NCBI GenBank assembly: GCA_023053575.1
Contig: JAKZAP010000104.1
Location: 117,214-181,213 of the forward strand
Origin: Branchinecta lynchi
Lineage: Eukaryota; Arthropoda; Branchiopoda; Anostraca; Branchinectidae
Direction of reading: 5' to 3'
Length of the DNA stretch: 64,000 nt
Shown here in pieces: positions 24,517 to 34,850 of this stretch (within the stretch, counting starts at the first letter, position 1; each line of letters begins with the position of its first letter). Under the pieces are notes generated by a model. The model was not told the DNA's origin. It worked only from the letters and a program-made list of their open reading frames with translations, and did not search any database. The translations under genes were made by a program, and so were the position numbers.

Positions 24517-27500
24517 CCTTGCGGGAAAACCAACCTTGGGGGAAAACAAAGCTTGTGGGAAAACAAACCTTGTGGGAAAACCAACCTCGTAGGAAAAACA
24601 ACCTAGTGGGAACTAGGGAAAACAAACCTTGCGGGAAAACCAACCTTGGGGGAAAAGAAAGCTTGTGGGAAAACAAACCTTGTGGGAAAACCAACCTCGT
24701 GGGAAAAACAGCCTAGTGGGAAAACAAACCTTGTGAGAAAACAAACCTTGTGGGAAAACCAACCTTATGGGGAAAGCAACCCTGCGGGAAAACCAACCTT
24801 GTGGGAAAATCAACCTTGTGGGAAAGCGAACCTTTCGGGAAAACCAACACAGTGGGAAAATAAACCTAGTGGGAAAACAAACCTTGTGAGAAAACAATCC
24901 TTGTGGGAAAACAAACCTTGTGGGGAAACAAACCTTGCGGGAAAACTAACCTTGTGGGAAAACAAACCTTGCGGGAAAACCAACCTTGTGGGAAAACCAA
25001 CCTTGTGGGGAAACAAACCTTTCGGGAAAACTAACCTTGTGGGAAAACAAACCTTGCGGGAAAACCAACCTTGTGGGAAAACAAACCTTATGGGAAAACA
25101 AACCTTGTGGGAAAACAATCCTTGTGGGAAAACAAACCTTGGGGGAAAACAAAGCTTGTGGGAAAACCAACCTTGGGGGAAAACAAAGCTTGTGGGAAAA
25201 CAAACCTTGTGAGAAAACAAACCTTGTGGGGAAACAAACCTTGCGGGAAAACTAACCTTGTGGGAAAACAAACCTTGCGGGAAAACCAACCTTGTGGGAA
25301 AACCAACCTTGTGGGGAAACAAACCTTTCGGGAAAACCAACCTTGTGGGAAAACAAACCTTGTGGGAAAACAAACCTTGTGTGAAAACAAACCTTGTGGG
25401 AAAACAAACCTTGTGAGAAAACAAACCTTGTGGGGAAACAAACCTAGTGGGAAAACCAACTTTGTGGGAAAGCGAACCTTTTGGGAAAACCAACACAGTG
25501 GGAAAACAAACCTAGTGGGAAAACCAACCTTGTGAGAAAACAATCCTTGTGGGGAAACAAACCTTGTGAGGAAACAAACCTTGCGGGAAAACTAACCTTG
25601 TGGGAAAACAAACCTTGCGGGAAAACCAACCTTGTGGGAAAACCAACCTTGTGGGGAAACAAATCTTTCGGGAAAACAAACCTTGTGGGAAAACAAACCT
25701 TATGGGAAAACAAACCTTGTGGGAAAACAAACCTTGAGGGAAAACGAACCTTGTGGGAAAACAAACCTTATGGGAAAACAAACCTTGTGGGGAAACAAAC
25801 CTTGTGGGAGAACCAACCTTGCGGGAAAGCGAACCTTTTGGGAAAACCAACACAGTGGGAAAACAAACCTTGTGGGAAAACCAACCTTGCGGGAAAACCA
25901 ACCTTGGGGGAAAACAAAGCTTGTGGGAAAACAAACCTTGTGAGAAAACAAACCTTGTGGGGAAATAAACCTTGCGGGAAAACTAACCTTGTGGGAAAAC
26001 AAACCTTGCGGGAAAACCAACCTTGTGGGAAAACCAACCTTGTGGGGAAACAAACCTTTCGGGAAAACCAACCTTGTGAGAAAACAAACCTTGTGGGAAA
26101 ACCAACCTTATGGGAAAACAACCCTGCGGGAAAACCAACCTTGTGGGAAAACCAACCTTGTGGGAAAGCGACCCTTTTGGGAAAACCAACACAGTGGGAA
26201 AACAAACCTTGTGGGAAAACAAACCTTGTGAGAAAACAATCCTTGTGGGAAAACAAACCTTGTGGGGAAACAAACCTTGCGGGAAAACTAACCTTGTGGG
26301 AAAACAAACCTTGCGGGAAAACCAACCTTGTGGGCAAACCAACCTTGTGGGGAAACAAACCTTTCGGGAAAACTAACCTTGTGGGAAAACAAACCTTATG
26401 GGAAAACAAACCTTATGGGAAAACAAACCTTGTGGGGAAACAAACCTTGTGGGAAAACCAACCTCGTGGGAAAAACAGCCTAGTGGGAAAACAAACCTTG
26501 TGAGAAAACAAACCTTGTGGGAAAACCAACCTTATGGGGAAAGCAACCCTGCGGGAAAACCAACCTTGCGGGAAAACCAACCTTGGGGGAAAACAAAGCT
26601 TGTGGGAAAACAAACCTTGTGGGAAAACCAACCTCGTAGGAAAAACAACCTAGTGGGAACTAGGGAAAACAAACCTTGCGGGAAAACCAACCTTGGGGGA
26701 AAAGAAAGCTTGTGGGAAAACAAACCTTGTGGGAAAACCAACCTCGTGGGAAAAACAGCCTAGTGGGAAAACAAACCTTGTGAGAAAACAAACCTTGTGG
26801 GAAAACCAACCTTATGGGGAAAGCAACCCTGCGGGAAAACCAACCTTGTGGGAAAATCAACCTTGTGGGAAAGCGAACCTTTTGGGAAAACCAACACAGT
26901 GGGAAAATAAACCTAGTGGGAAAACAAACCTTGTGAGAAAACAATCCTTGTGGGAAAACAAACCTTGTGGGGAAACAAACCTTGCGGGAAAACTAACCTT
27001 GTGGGAAAACAAACCTTGCGGGAAAACCAACCTTGTGGGAAAACCAACCTTGTGGGGAAACAAACCTTTCGGGAAAACTAACCTTGTGGGAAAACAAACC
27101 TTGCGGGAAAACCAACCTTGTGGGAAAACAAACCTTATGGGAAAACAAACCTTGTGGGAAAACAATCCTTGTGGGAAAACAAACCTTGTGGGGAAACAAA
27201 CCTTGCGGGAAAACTAACCTTGTGGGAAAACAAACCTTGCGGGAAAACCAACCTTGTGGGAAAACAAACCTTATGGGAAAACAAACCTTGTGGGAAAACA
27301 AACCTTGTGGGGAAACAAACCTTGCGGGAAAACTAACCTTGTGGGAAAACAAACCTTGTGGGAAAACCAACCTTGTGGGAAAACCAACCTTGCAGGAAAG
27401 CGAACCTTTTGGGAAAACCAAAACAGTGGGAAAACAAACCTTGTGGGAAAACCAACCTTGGGGGAAAACAAAGCTTGTGGGAAAACCAACCTTGGGGGAA

Positions 27501-28750
27501 AACAAAGCTTGTGGGAAAACAAACCTTGTGAGAAAACAAACCTTGTGGGGAAACAAACCTTGCGGGAAAACTAACCTTGTGGGAAAACAAACCTTGCGGG
27601 AAAACCAACCTTGTGGGAAAACCAACCTTGTGGGGAAACAAACCTTTCGGGAAAACCAACCTTGTGGGAAAACAAACCTTGTGGGAAAACAAACCTTGTG
27701 TGAAAACAAACCTTGTGGGAAAACAAACCTTGTGAGAAAACAAACCTTGTGGGGAAACAAACCTAGTGGGAAAACCAACTTTGTGGGAAAGCGAACCTTT
27801 TGGGAAAACCAACACAGTGGGAAAACAAACCTAGTGGGAAAACCAACCTTGTGAGAAAACAATCCTTGTGGGGAAACAAACCTTGTGAGGAAACAAACCT
27901 TGCGGGAAAACTAACCTTGTGGGAAAACAAACCTTGCGGGAAAACCAACCTTGTGGGAAAACCAACCTTGTGGGGAAACAAATCTTTCGGGAAAACAAAC
28001 CTTGTGGGAAAACAAACCTTATGGGAAAACAAACCTTGTGGGAAAACAAACCTTGAGGGAAAACGAACCTTGTGGGAAAACAAACCTTATGGGAAAACAA
28101 ACCTTGTGGGGAAACAAACCTTGTGGGAGAACCAACCTTGCGGGAAAGCGAACCTTTTGGGAAAACCAACACAGTGGGAAAACAAACCTTGTGGGAAAAC
28201 CAACCTTGCGGGAAAACCAACCTTGGGGGAAAACAAAGCTTGTGGGAAAACAAACCTTGTGAGAAAACAAACCTTGTGGGGAAATAAACCTTGCGGGAAA
28301 ACCAACCTTGTGGGAAAACAAACCTTGCGGGAAAACCAACCTTGTGGGAAAACCAACCTTGTGGGGAAACAAACCTTTCGGGAAAACCAACCTTGTGAGA
28401 AAACAAACCTTGTGGGAAAACCAACCTTATGGGGAAAACAACCCTGCGGGAAAACCAACCTTGTGGGAAAACCAACCTTGTGGGAAAGCGACCCTTTTGG
28501 GAAAACCAACACAGTGGGAAAACAAACCTTGTGGGAAAACAAACCTTGTGAGAAAACAATCCTTGTGGGAAAACAAACCTTGTGGGGAAACAAACCTTGC
28601 GGGAAAACTAACCTTGTGGGAAAACAAACCTTGCGGGAAAACCAACCTTGTGGGCAAACCAACCTTGTGGGGAAACAAACCTTTCGGGAAAACTAACCTT
28701 GTGGGAAAACAAACCTTATGGGAAAACAAACCTTGTGGGAAAACAAACCT
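24517..28750 (-). repeat. Tandem duplication of a 2.0-2.3 kb satellite block
   Basis: 24517-25140 recurs at 26564-27187 (offset 2047). 25133-26430 recurs at 27452-28750 (offset 2319, then 2320 after a 1-bp indel near 26111). The rare non-modular joint GTGGGAACTAGGGAAAAC occurs in both copies (about 24607 and 26654). The offsets differ because about 270 bp lies between the two matching segments in the second copy only. Confidence 0.75.
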
Positions 28751-29474
28751 TGTGGGGAAACAAACCTTGTGGGAAAACCAACCTTGCGGGAAAGCGAACC
28801 TTTTGGGAAAACCAACACAGTGGGAAAACAAACCTTGTGGGAAAACCAACCTTGCGGGAAAACCAACCTTGGGGGAAAACAAAGCTTGTGGGAAAACAAA
28901 CCTTGTGGGAAAACCAAACTCGTAGGAAAAACAAACTAGTGGGAAAACAAACCTTGTGAGAAAACAAACCTTGTGGGAAAACCAACCTTATGGGGAAAGC
29001 AACCCTGCGGGAAAACCAACCTTGTGGGAAAACCAACCTTGTGGGAAAGCGAACCTTTTGGGAAAACCAAAACAGTGGGAAAACAAACCTTGTGGGAAAA
29101 CCAACCTTGCGTGAAAACCAACCTTGGGTGAAAACAAACCTTGTGGGAAAACAAACCTTGTGAGAAAACAAACCTTGTAGGGAAACAAACCTTGTGAGAA
29201 AACAAACCTTGTGGGGAAACAAACATTGCGGGCAAACTAACCTTGTGGGAAAACAAACCTTGTGGGGAAACAAACCTTGTGGGAAAACCAACCTTGCGGG
29301 AAAGCGAACCTTTTGGGAAAACCAACACAGTGGGAAAATAAACCTTGTGGGAAAACCAACCTTGCGGGAAAACCAACCTTGGGGGAAAAGAAAGCTTGTG
29401 GGAAAACAAACCTTGTGGGAAAACCAACCTCGTGGGAAAAACAACCTAGTGGGAAAACAAACCTTGTGAGAAAA

Positions 29475-30090
29475 CAAACCTTGTGGGAAAACCAACCTTA
29501 TGGGGAAAGCAACCCTGCGGGAAAACCAACCTTGTGGGAAAACCAACCTTGTGGGAAAGCGAACCTTTTGGGAAAACCAACACAGTGGGAAAATAAACCT
29601 AGTGGGAAAACAAACCTTGTGAGAAAACAATCCTTGTGGGAAAACAAACCTTGTGGAGAAACAAACCTTGCGGGAAAACTAACCTTGTGGGAAAACAAAC
29701 CTTGCGGGAAAACCAACCTTGTGGGAAAACCAACCTTGTGGGGAAACAAACCTTTCGGGAAAACCAACCTTGTGGGAAAACAAACCTTATGGGAAAACAA
29801 ACCTTGTGGGAAAACAAACCTTGTGGGAAAACAAACCTTGTGAGAAAACAAACCTTGTGGGGAAACAACAAACCTGGTGGGAAAACAAACCTTGTGAGAA
29901 AACAAACCTTGTGGGGAAACAAACCTTGCGGGAAAACTAACCTTGTGGGAAAACAAACCTTGTGGGAAAGCCAACCTTGTGGGAAAACCAACCATGTGGG
30001 GAAACAAACCTTTCGGGAAAACCAACCTTGTGGGAAAACAAACCTTGTGGGAAAACAAACCTTGTTTGAAAACAAACCTTGTGGGAAAAC
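29475..30090 (-). repeat. Further copy of the inverted-repeat block with 20-bp marker
   Basis: Carries TTGTGGGGAAACAACAAACC at 29855-29874 followed by TGGTGGG, and the same surrounding order as 10450-11070, including the AAAATAAACCTAG monomer. It links the far end of the central array to the inversion breakpoint at 10450. Confidence 0.7.
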
Positions 30091-31239
30091 AAACCTTGTG
30101 AGAAAACAAACCTTGTGGGGAAACAAACCTAGTGGGAAAACGAACCTTGTGAGAAAACAAACCTTGTGGGAAAACCAACCTTATGGGAAAACAAACCTAG
30201 TGGGAAAACAAATCTTTCGGGAAAACCAACCTTGTGGGAAAACAAACCTTGTGGGAAAACAAACCTTGTGGGAAAACGAACCTTGTGGGAAAACAAACCT
30301 TATGGGAAAGCAAACCTTGTGGGGAAACAAACCTTGTGGGAAAACCAACCTTGCGGGAAAGCGAACCTTTTGTTAAAACCAACACAGTGGGAAAACAAAC
30401 CTTGTGGGAAAACCAACCTTGCGGGAAAACCAACCTTGGGGGAAAACAAAGCTTGTGGGAGAACAAACCTTGTGGGAAAACCAACCTCGTGGGAAAAACA
30501 ACCTAGTGGGAAAACAAACCTTATGAGAAAACAAACCTTGTGGGAAAACCAACCTTATGGGGAAAGCAACCCTGCGGGAAAACCTCCTTGTGGGAAAACC
30601 AACCTTGTGGGAAAGCGAACCTTTCGGGAAAACGAACACAGTGGGAAAACAAACCTAGTGGGAAAACCAACCTTGTGAGAAAACAATCCTTGTGGGAAAA
30701 TAAACCTTTTGGAGAAACAAACCTTGCGGGAAAACTAACCTTGTGGGAAAACAAACCTTGCGGGAAAACCAACCTTGTGGGAAAACCAACCTTGTGGGGA
30801 AACAAACCTTTCGGGAAAACAAACCTTGTGGGAAAACAAACCTTATGGGAAAACAAACCTTGTGGGAAAACAAACCTTGTGGGAAAACGAACCTTGTGGG
30901 AAAACAAACCTTATGGGAAAACAAACCTTGTGGGGAAACAAACCTTGTGGGAGAACCAACCTTGCGGGAAAGCGAACCTTTTGGGAAAACCAACACAGTG
31001 GGAAAACAAACCTTGTGGGAAAACCAACCTTGCGGGAAAACCAACCTTGGGGGAAAACAAAGCTTGTGGGAAAACAAACCTTGTGAGAAAACAAACCTTG
31101 TGGGGAAACAAACCTTGCGGGAAAACCAACCTTGTGGGAAAACCAACCTTGTGGGGAAACAAACCTTGTGAGAAAACAAACCTTGTGGGGAAACAAACCT
31201 TTCGGGAAAACCAACCTTGTGGGAAAACAAACCTTATGG

Positions 31240-32982
31240 GAAAACAAACCTTGTGAGAAAACAAACCTTGTGGGGAAACAAACCTTGCGGGAAAACCAAC
31301 CTTGTGGGAAAACCAACCTTGTGGGGAAACAAACCTTGTGAGAAAACAAACCTTGTGGGGAAACAAACCTTGTGGGAAAACCAACCTTGCGGGAAAACCA
31401 ACCTTGGGGGAAAACAAAGCTTGTGGGAAAACAAACCTTGTGAGAAAACTAACCTTGTGGGAAAACAAACCTTGCGGGAAAACCAACCTTGTGGGAAAAC
31501 CAACCTTGTGGGGAAACAAACCTTTCGGGAAAACCAACCTTGTGAGAAAACAAACCTTGTGGGAAAACCAACCTTATGGGGAAAGCAACCCTGCGGGAAA
31601 ACCAACCTTGTGGGAAAACCAACCTTTTGGGAAAGCGAACCTTTTAGGAAAAACAACACAGTGGGAAAACAAACCTATTGGGAAAACAAAAGTTGTGAGA
31701 AAACAATCCTTGTGGGAAAACAAACCTTGTGGGGAAACAAACCTTTCGGGAAAACCAACCTTGTGGGAAAACAAACCTTATGGGAAAACAAACCTTGTGG
31801 GAAAACAAACCTTATGGGAAAACAAACCTTGTGGGAAAACAAACCTTGTGGGAAAACAAACCTTGTGAGAAAACAAACCTTGTGGGGAAACAAACCTAGT
31901 GGGAAAACAAACCTTGTGAGAAAACAAACCTTGTGGGGAAACAAACCTTGCGGGAAAACTAACCTTGTGGGAAAACAAACCTTGCGGGAAAACCAACCTT
32001 GTGGGGAAACAAACCTTTCGGGAAAACCAACCTTGTGGGAAAACAAACCTTGTGGGAAAACAAACCTTGTGGGAAAACAAACCTTGTGGGAAAACAAACC
32101 TTGTGAGAAAACAAACCTTGTGGGGAAACAAACCTTGCGGGAAAACCAACCTTGTGGGAAAACCAACCTTGTGGGGAAACAAACCTTGTGAAAAAACAAA
32201 CCTTGTGGGGAAACAAACCTTGTGGGAAAACCAACCATGCGGGAAAACCAACCTTGGGGGAAAACAAAGCTTGTGGGAAAACAAACCTTGTGAGAAAACT
32301 AACCTTGTGGGAAAACAAACCTTGCGGCAAAACCAACCTTGTGGGAAAACCAACCTTGTGGGGAAACAAACCTTTCGGGAAAACCAACCTTGTGAGAAAA
32401 CAAACCTTGTGGGAAAACCAACCTTATGGGGAAAGCAACCCTGCGGGAAAACCAACCTTGTGGGAAAACCAACCTTTTGGGAAAGCGAACCTTTTAGGAA
32501 AAACAACACAGTGGGAAAACAAACCTATTGGGAAAACAAAAGTTGTGAGAAAACAATCCTTGTGGGAAAACAAACCTTGTGGGGAAACAAACCTTTCGGG
32601 AAAACCAACCTTGTGGGAAAACAAACCTTATGGGAAAACAAACCTTGTGGGAAAACAAACCTTATGGGAAAACAAACCTTGTGGGAAAACAAACCTTGTG
32701 GGAAAACAAACCTTGTGAGAAAACAAACCTTGTGGGGAAACAAACCTAGTGGGAAAACAAACCTTGTGAGAAAACAAACCTTGTGGGGAAACAAACCTTG
32801 CGGGAAAACTAACCTTGTGGGAAAACAAACCTTGCGGGAAAACCAACCTTGTGGGGAAACAAACCTTTCGGGAAAACCAACCTTGTGGGAAAACAAACCT
32901 TGTGGGAAAACAAACCTTGTGGGAAAACAAACCTTGTGGGAAAACAAACCTTGTGAGAAAACAAACCTTGTGGGGAAACAAA
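31240..32982 (-). repeat. Direct tandem duplication, 850-bp unit (50 monomers)
   Basis: 31240-32132 matches 32090-32982 at offset 850, exactly 50 monomers. The copies share AACCTTTTAGGAAAAACAACACAG, AACCTATTGGG and AAAAGTTGTGAG. Differences are few (for example GGGAAAACC against GGCAAAACC near 32327). A related copy with a small deletion is at about 36480-37340, across the LINE insertion. Confidence 0.8.
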
Positions 32983-33036
32983 CCTAGTGGGAAAACAAAC
33001 CTTGTGAGAAAACAAACCTTGTGGGAAAACCAACCT

Positions 33037-33054
33037 TCAATCAATCAATCAATC
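33037..33054 (-). repeat. 4-bp microsatellite tail of the LINE
   Basis: Four and a half units of TCAA on the + strand (GATT/TTGA on the element strand) terminate the element. Short tandem tails in place of poly-A are known for CR1, L2 and RTE-type LINEs and mark the 3' end. Confidence 0.85.
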
Positions 33055-33056
33055 TG

Positions 33057-33062
33057 TTTATT
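33057..33062 (-). promoter_or_regulatory. Polyadenylation signal AATAAA of the LINE
   Basis: TTTATT on + reads AATAAA on the element strand, a few bases upstream of the tail and about 130 bases after the stop codon, where a 3' processing signal would be expected. Confidence 0.6.
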
Positions 33063-33195
33063 ACCCGTCAAAAACAATGGAGGGTGTGTGGCCCTAGTGA
33101 CGGAGTACAAAAAAAAAAGGAGAAGAAAAAAAACAACAACAGACAATGCACGTAGGAAAACTTTACACTAAACACAGCACAAACATAACTACAGA
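33063..33195 (-). other. LINE 3' untranslated region
   Basis: Non-satellite sequence between the RT stop codon (TAA at 33196-33198) and the polyadenylation signal. On + it holds two A-rich runs near 33108-33140. No frame or RNA gene is apparent. Confidence 0.7.
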
Positions 33196-34850
33196 TTACA
33201 CGAAAAGCGAAGACCACTGGTGGTTCAGTTTACTAGCGGAAGATTTGAAATCTTCCACTCTCTTATCAATAATTTTAGCAGGCAGAACCAGATGGAATTT
33301 CTGCGCCAAAAAAGAATTGCTGGTCCAAGGGGGCAAATGCAGCAGATACTTGGCAAACTTAAAATACATCCGGTGAACATTTTTCTTATTAGAAGCAGAC
33401 AAAAATTGCCAAATGGGGGACATAGCAAGAAGATGGGGCACAGTTAGACTGTTGTAAAGTTTAGAAAGATGAAACCGACTAAGACGTGTGATATTAGAAG
33501 CAAGTGAAGCGTAAGCGATCCGTATCTTTTTAGCGAGGTTTTGAATAGCAAGCTTGATTGTTTCTTTAATGGTTTTTCCGATGGGCATACCAAGGTAAAC
33601 AAGACTTTCAGAAAGCGGAATAGATGTTTCACCAAGTTCAAGTCGCTTGTTTGGATTACCCTTAAGATTGAAAGCAATTGCTACGGTTTTGTCAACATTA
33701 AAACTCAGACCGATCTGCTGATATTCATGTTTTAGTTTCGCAAACGTACTCTCACTTCCCAAAAAAGTGCGACTTAGATTTAAAATATCATCGGCGTAAG
33801 TAAATAGGGACACATCAATACCGCCATAAATACACGTGCACTCGACAGAATTTTGAGCAGGAAGAACCGAGTTGTTGAAAAGAGCAGGGGAAGTTAAACC
33901 TCCCTGTCTTACACCTTTTAATACATTGAAGAGGTCCGACCCCCCTTTCATTTTAGCTCTGAGATGACTGTACATATAACGAAGACATTTAATAACGGAG
34001 GGATCAACCCCTCTTTTTACAGCTTCTGCCAAAATTTGGGCAAAAATACAAGAATCGAAAGCTCTGGCTATGTCCAGTGCACAAAGTACAAGGAAATCCC
34101 CGGAGCCTTCCACATCCGCAAGAACATTAAACAGGGCGAAGAGAGCATGCTCCCGACTCAGTCTTTTCTGGAAACCGAACTGATGCGAAGGAACAGAACA
34201 CTTCCGGGAAATTTCACTAAGAATAATAGACTCAAAAATTTTAAACGAAGTGCAAGAAACGGTTATAGGACGATACGATCGACAATCATCAAGATCTTTT
34301 TTCCCTTTTTTGGGAATAGGCGTGATCTGGCCGACGCAAAACTGCTGAGGCACAATACCTGATGAAATTGACATCTGAAACAACAGTGAAAGATGCTGCG
34401 CAAGCAGATCGCTTGCGTTTTCAAAATGTTTTGTGGAGACCAGATCAATACCAGTGGATGTTTTTTTCTTAATCTTTCTTAGGGCACCTTTTACGTCAGA
34501 CGGAGTCACTGCAAAAGCAGACCGTGGAAATTTAGCCAGTGTACTATCAAGCTCTTTTTCAAATTTACTTTCTGTAGCCGGATCGGGTGACGAAAACTCA
34601 CTTTTATAATAATCAATCCAACTAATTTCAGGAATACTGAGAGCAGAGGCCCGGTCTGTACGTTTAACAATTTTCCACAAAAGAGAAGGGTCACTCGCTA
34701 TCTTGTCAACATTTTTTTGAATCAGCATAATTTTGTGGTCCTTAAGTGCTCTTGTGAATTTTCTTTTTGTTTTCAAACGCAAATCGTTTACTATACCAGA
34801 ACGCGGTTTATCAGACTCATTCCAAATTCGGAGCCACAGTTGTTTTTCCC
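33196..34850 (-). pseudogene. Non-LTR reverse transcriptase (ORF2 C-terminal two-thirds)
   Basis: About 550 uninterrupted codons of a LINE reverse transcriptase, which copies its RNA at nicked chromosomal DNA. The upstream linker (WNESDKPRSG region) precedes the RT core. Core motifs in order: RPITVSCTSFKIFE, HQFGFQ...REHALFAL, motif A LDIARAFDS (catalytic Asp at 34072-34074), motif B GVRQGGLTSPALF, motif C YADD (33787-33798), motif D with FNVDKT, and YLGMPIG. The RT catalytic Asp residues are present and there is no frameshift or stop, so the copy looks young. The apurinic endonuclease domain is missing because the element is 5'-truncated at 34850. The open frame continues upstream into satellite as far as an ATG at 35037, but those first 62 codons are satellite and not part of the protein. 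It ends at TAA 33196-33198. Confidence 0.9.

Larger units (their letters stand above)
10450..33036 (-). repeat. 17-bp satellite array, A orientation (main central array)
   Basis: About 1,330 monomers of TTGTGGGAAAACAAACC on the + strand, the reverse complement of the left array. The same discrete variants are present (TTGCGGG, TTTCGGG, TTATGGG, TAGTGGG, TTGTGAG, ACAGTGGG, TTGGGGG; AAACCAACC, AAACAAACC, AAGCGAACC, AAACTAACC). TTATGGG supplies ATG triplets and TTGTGAG supplies TGA, which explains the many long spurious frames. The array contains several internal tandem duplications listed separately. It ends where a LINE tail begins at 33038. Confidence 0.97.
33038..34850 (-). mobile_element. 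5'-truncated non-LTR (LINE) retrotransposon
   Basis: Minus-strand element whose 3' end is the TTGA-type tail at 33038-33054. Before the tail come an AATAAA signal and a 3' UTR (33055-33195), and upstream an RT frame to 34850, where satellite resumes in mid-protein. The endonuclease half is absent, so the copy is 5'-truncated, the usual outcome of incomplete target-primed reverse transcription. The flanks CCTT (33034-33037) and CCTT (34851-34854) form a possible 4-bp target duplication inside a satellite monomer. The short tandem tail, lack of poly-A and RT motifs suggest a CR1/L2- or RTE-related group. The clade is not resolved by eye. Confidence 0.9.

Noticed and set aside
10450..33036. Forkhead or SOX sites in AAAACAAACC
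   Set aside because: The sequence departs from the RYMAAYA and WWCAAWG consensus at key positions, so I do not claim it.
33146..34362. Plus-strand frames across the LINE (for example 33146-33376 and 33964-34362)
   Set aside because: Antisense shadows of the minus-strand RT frame, without motifs of their own.
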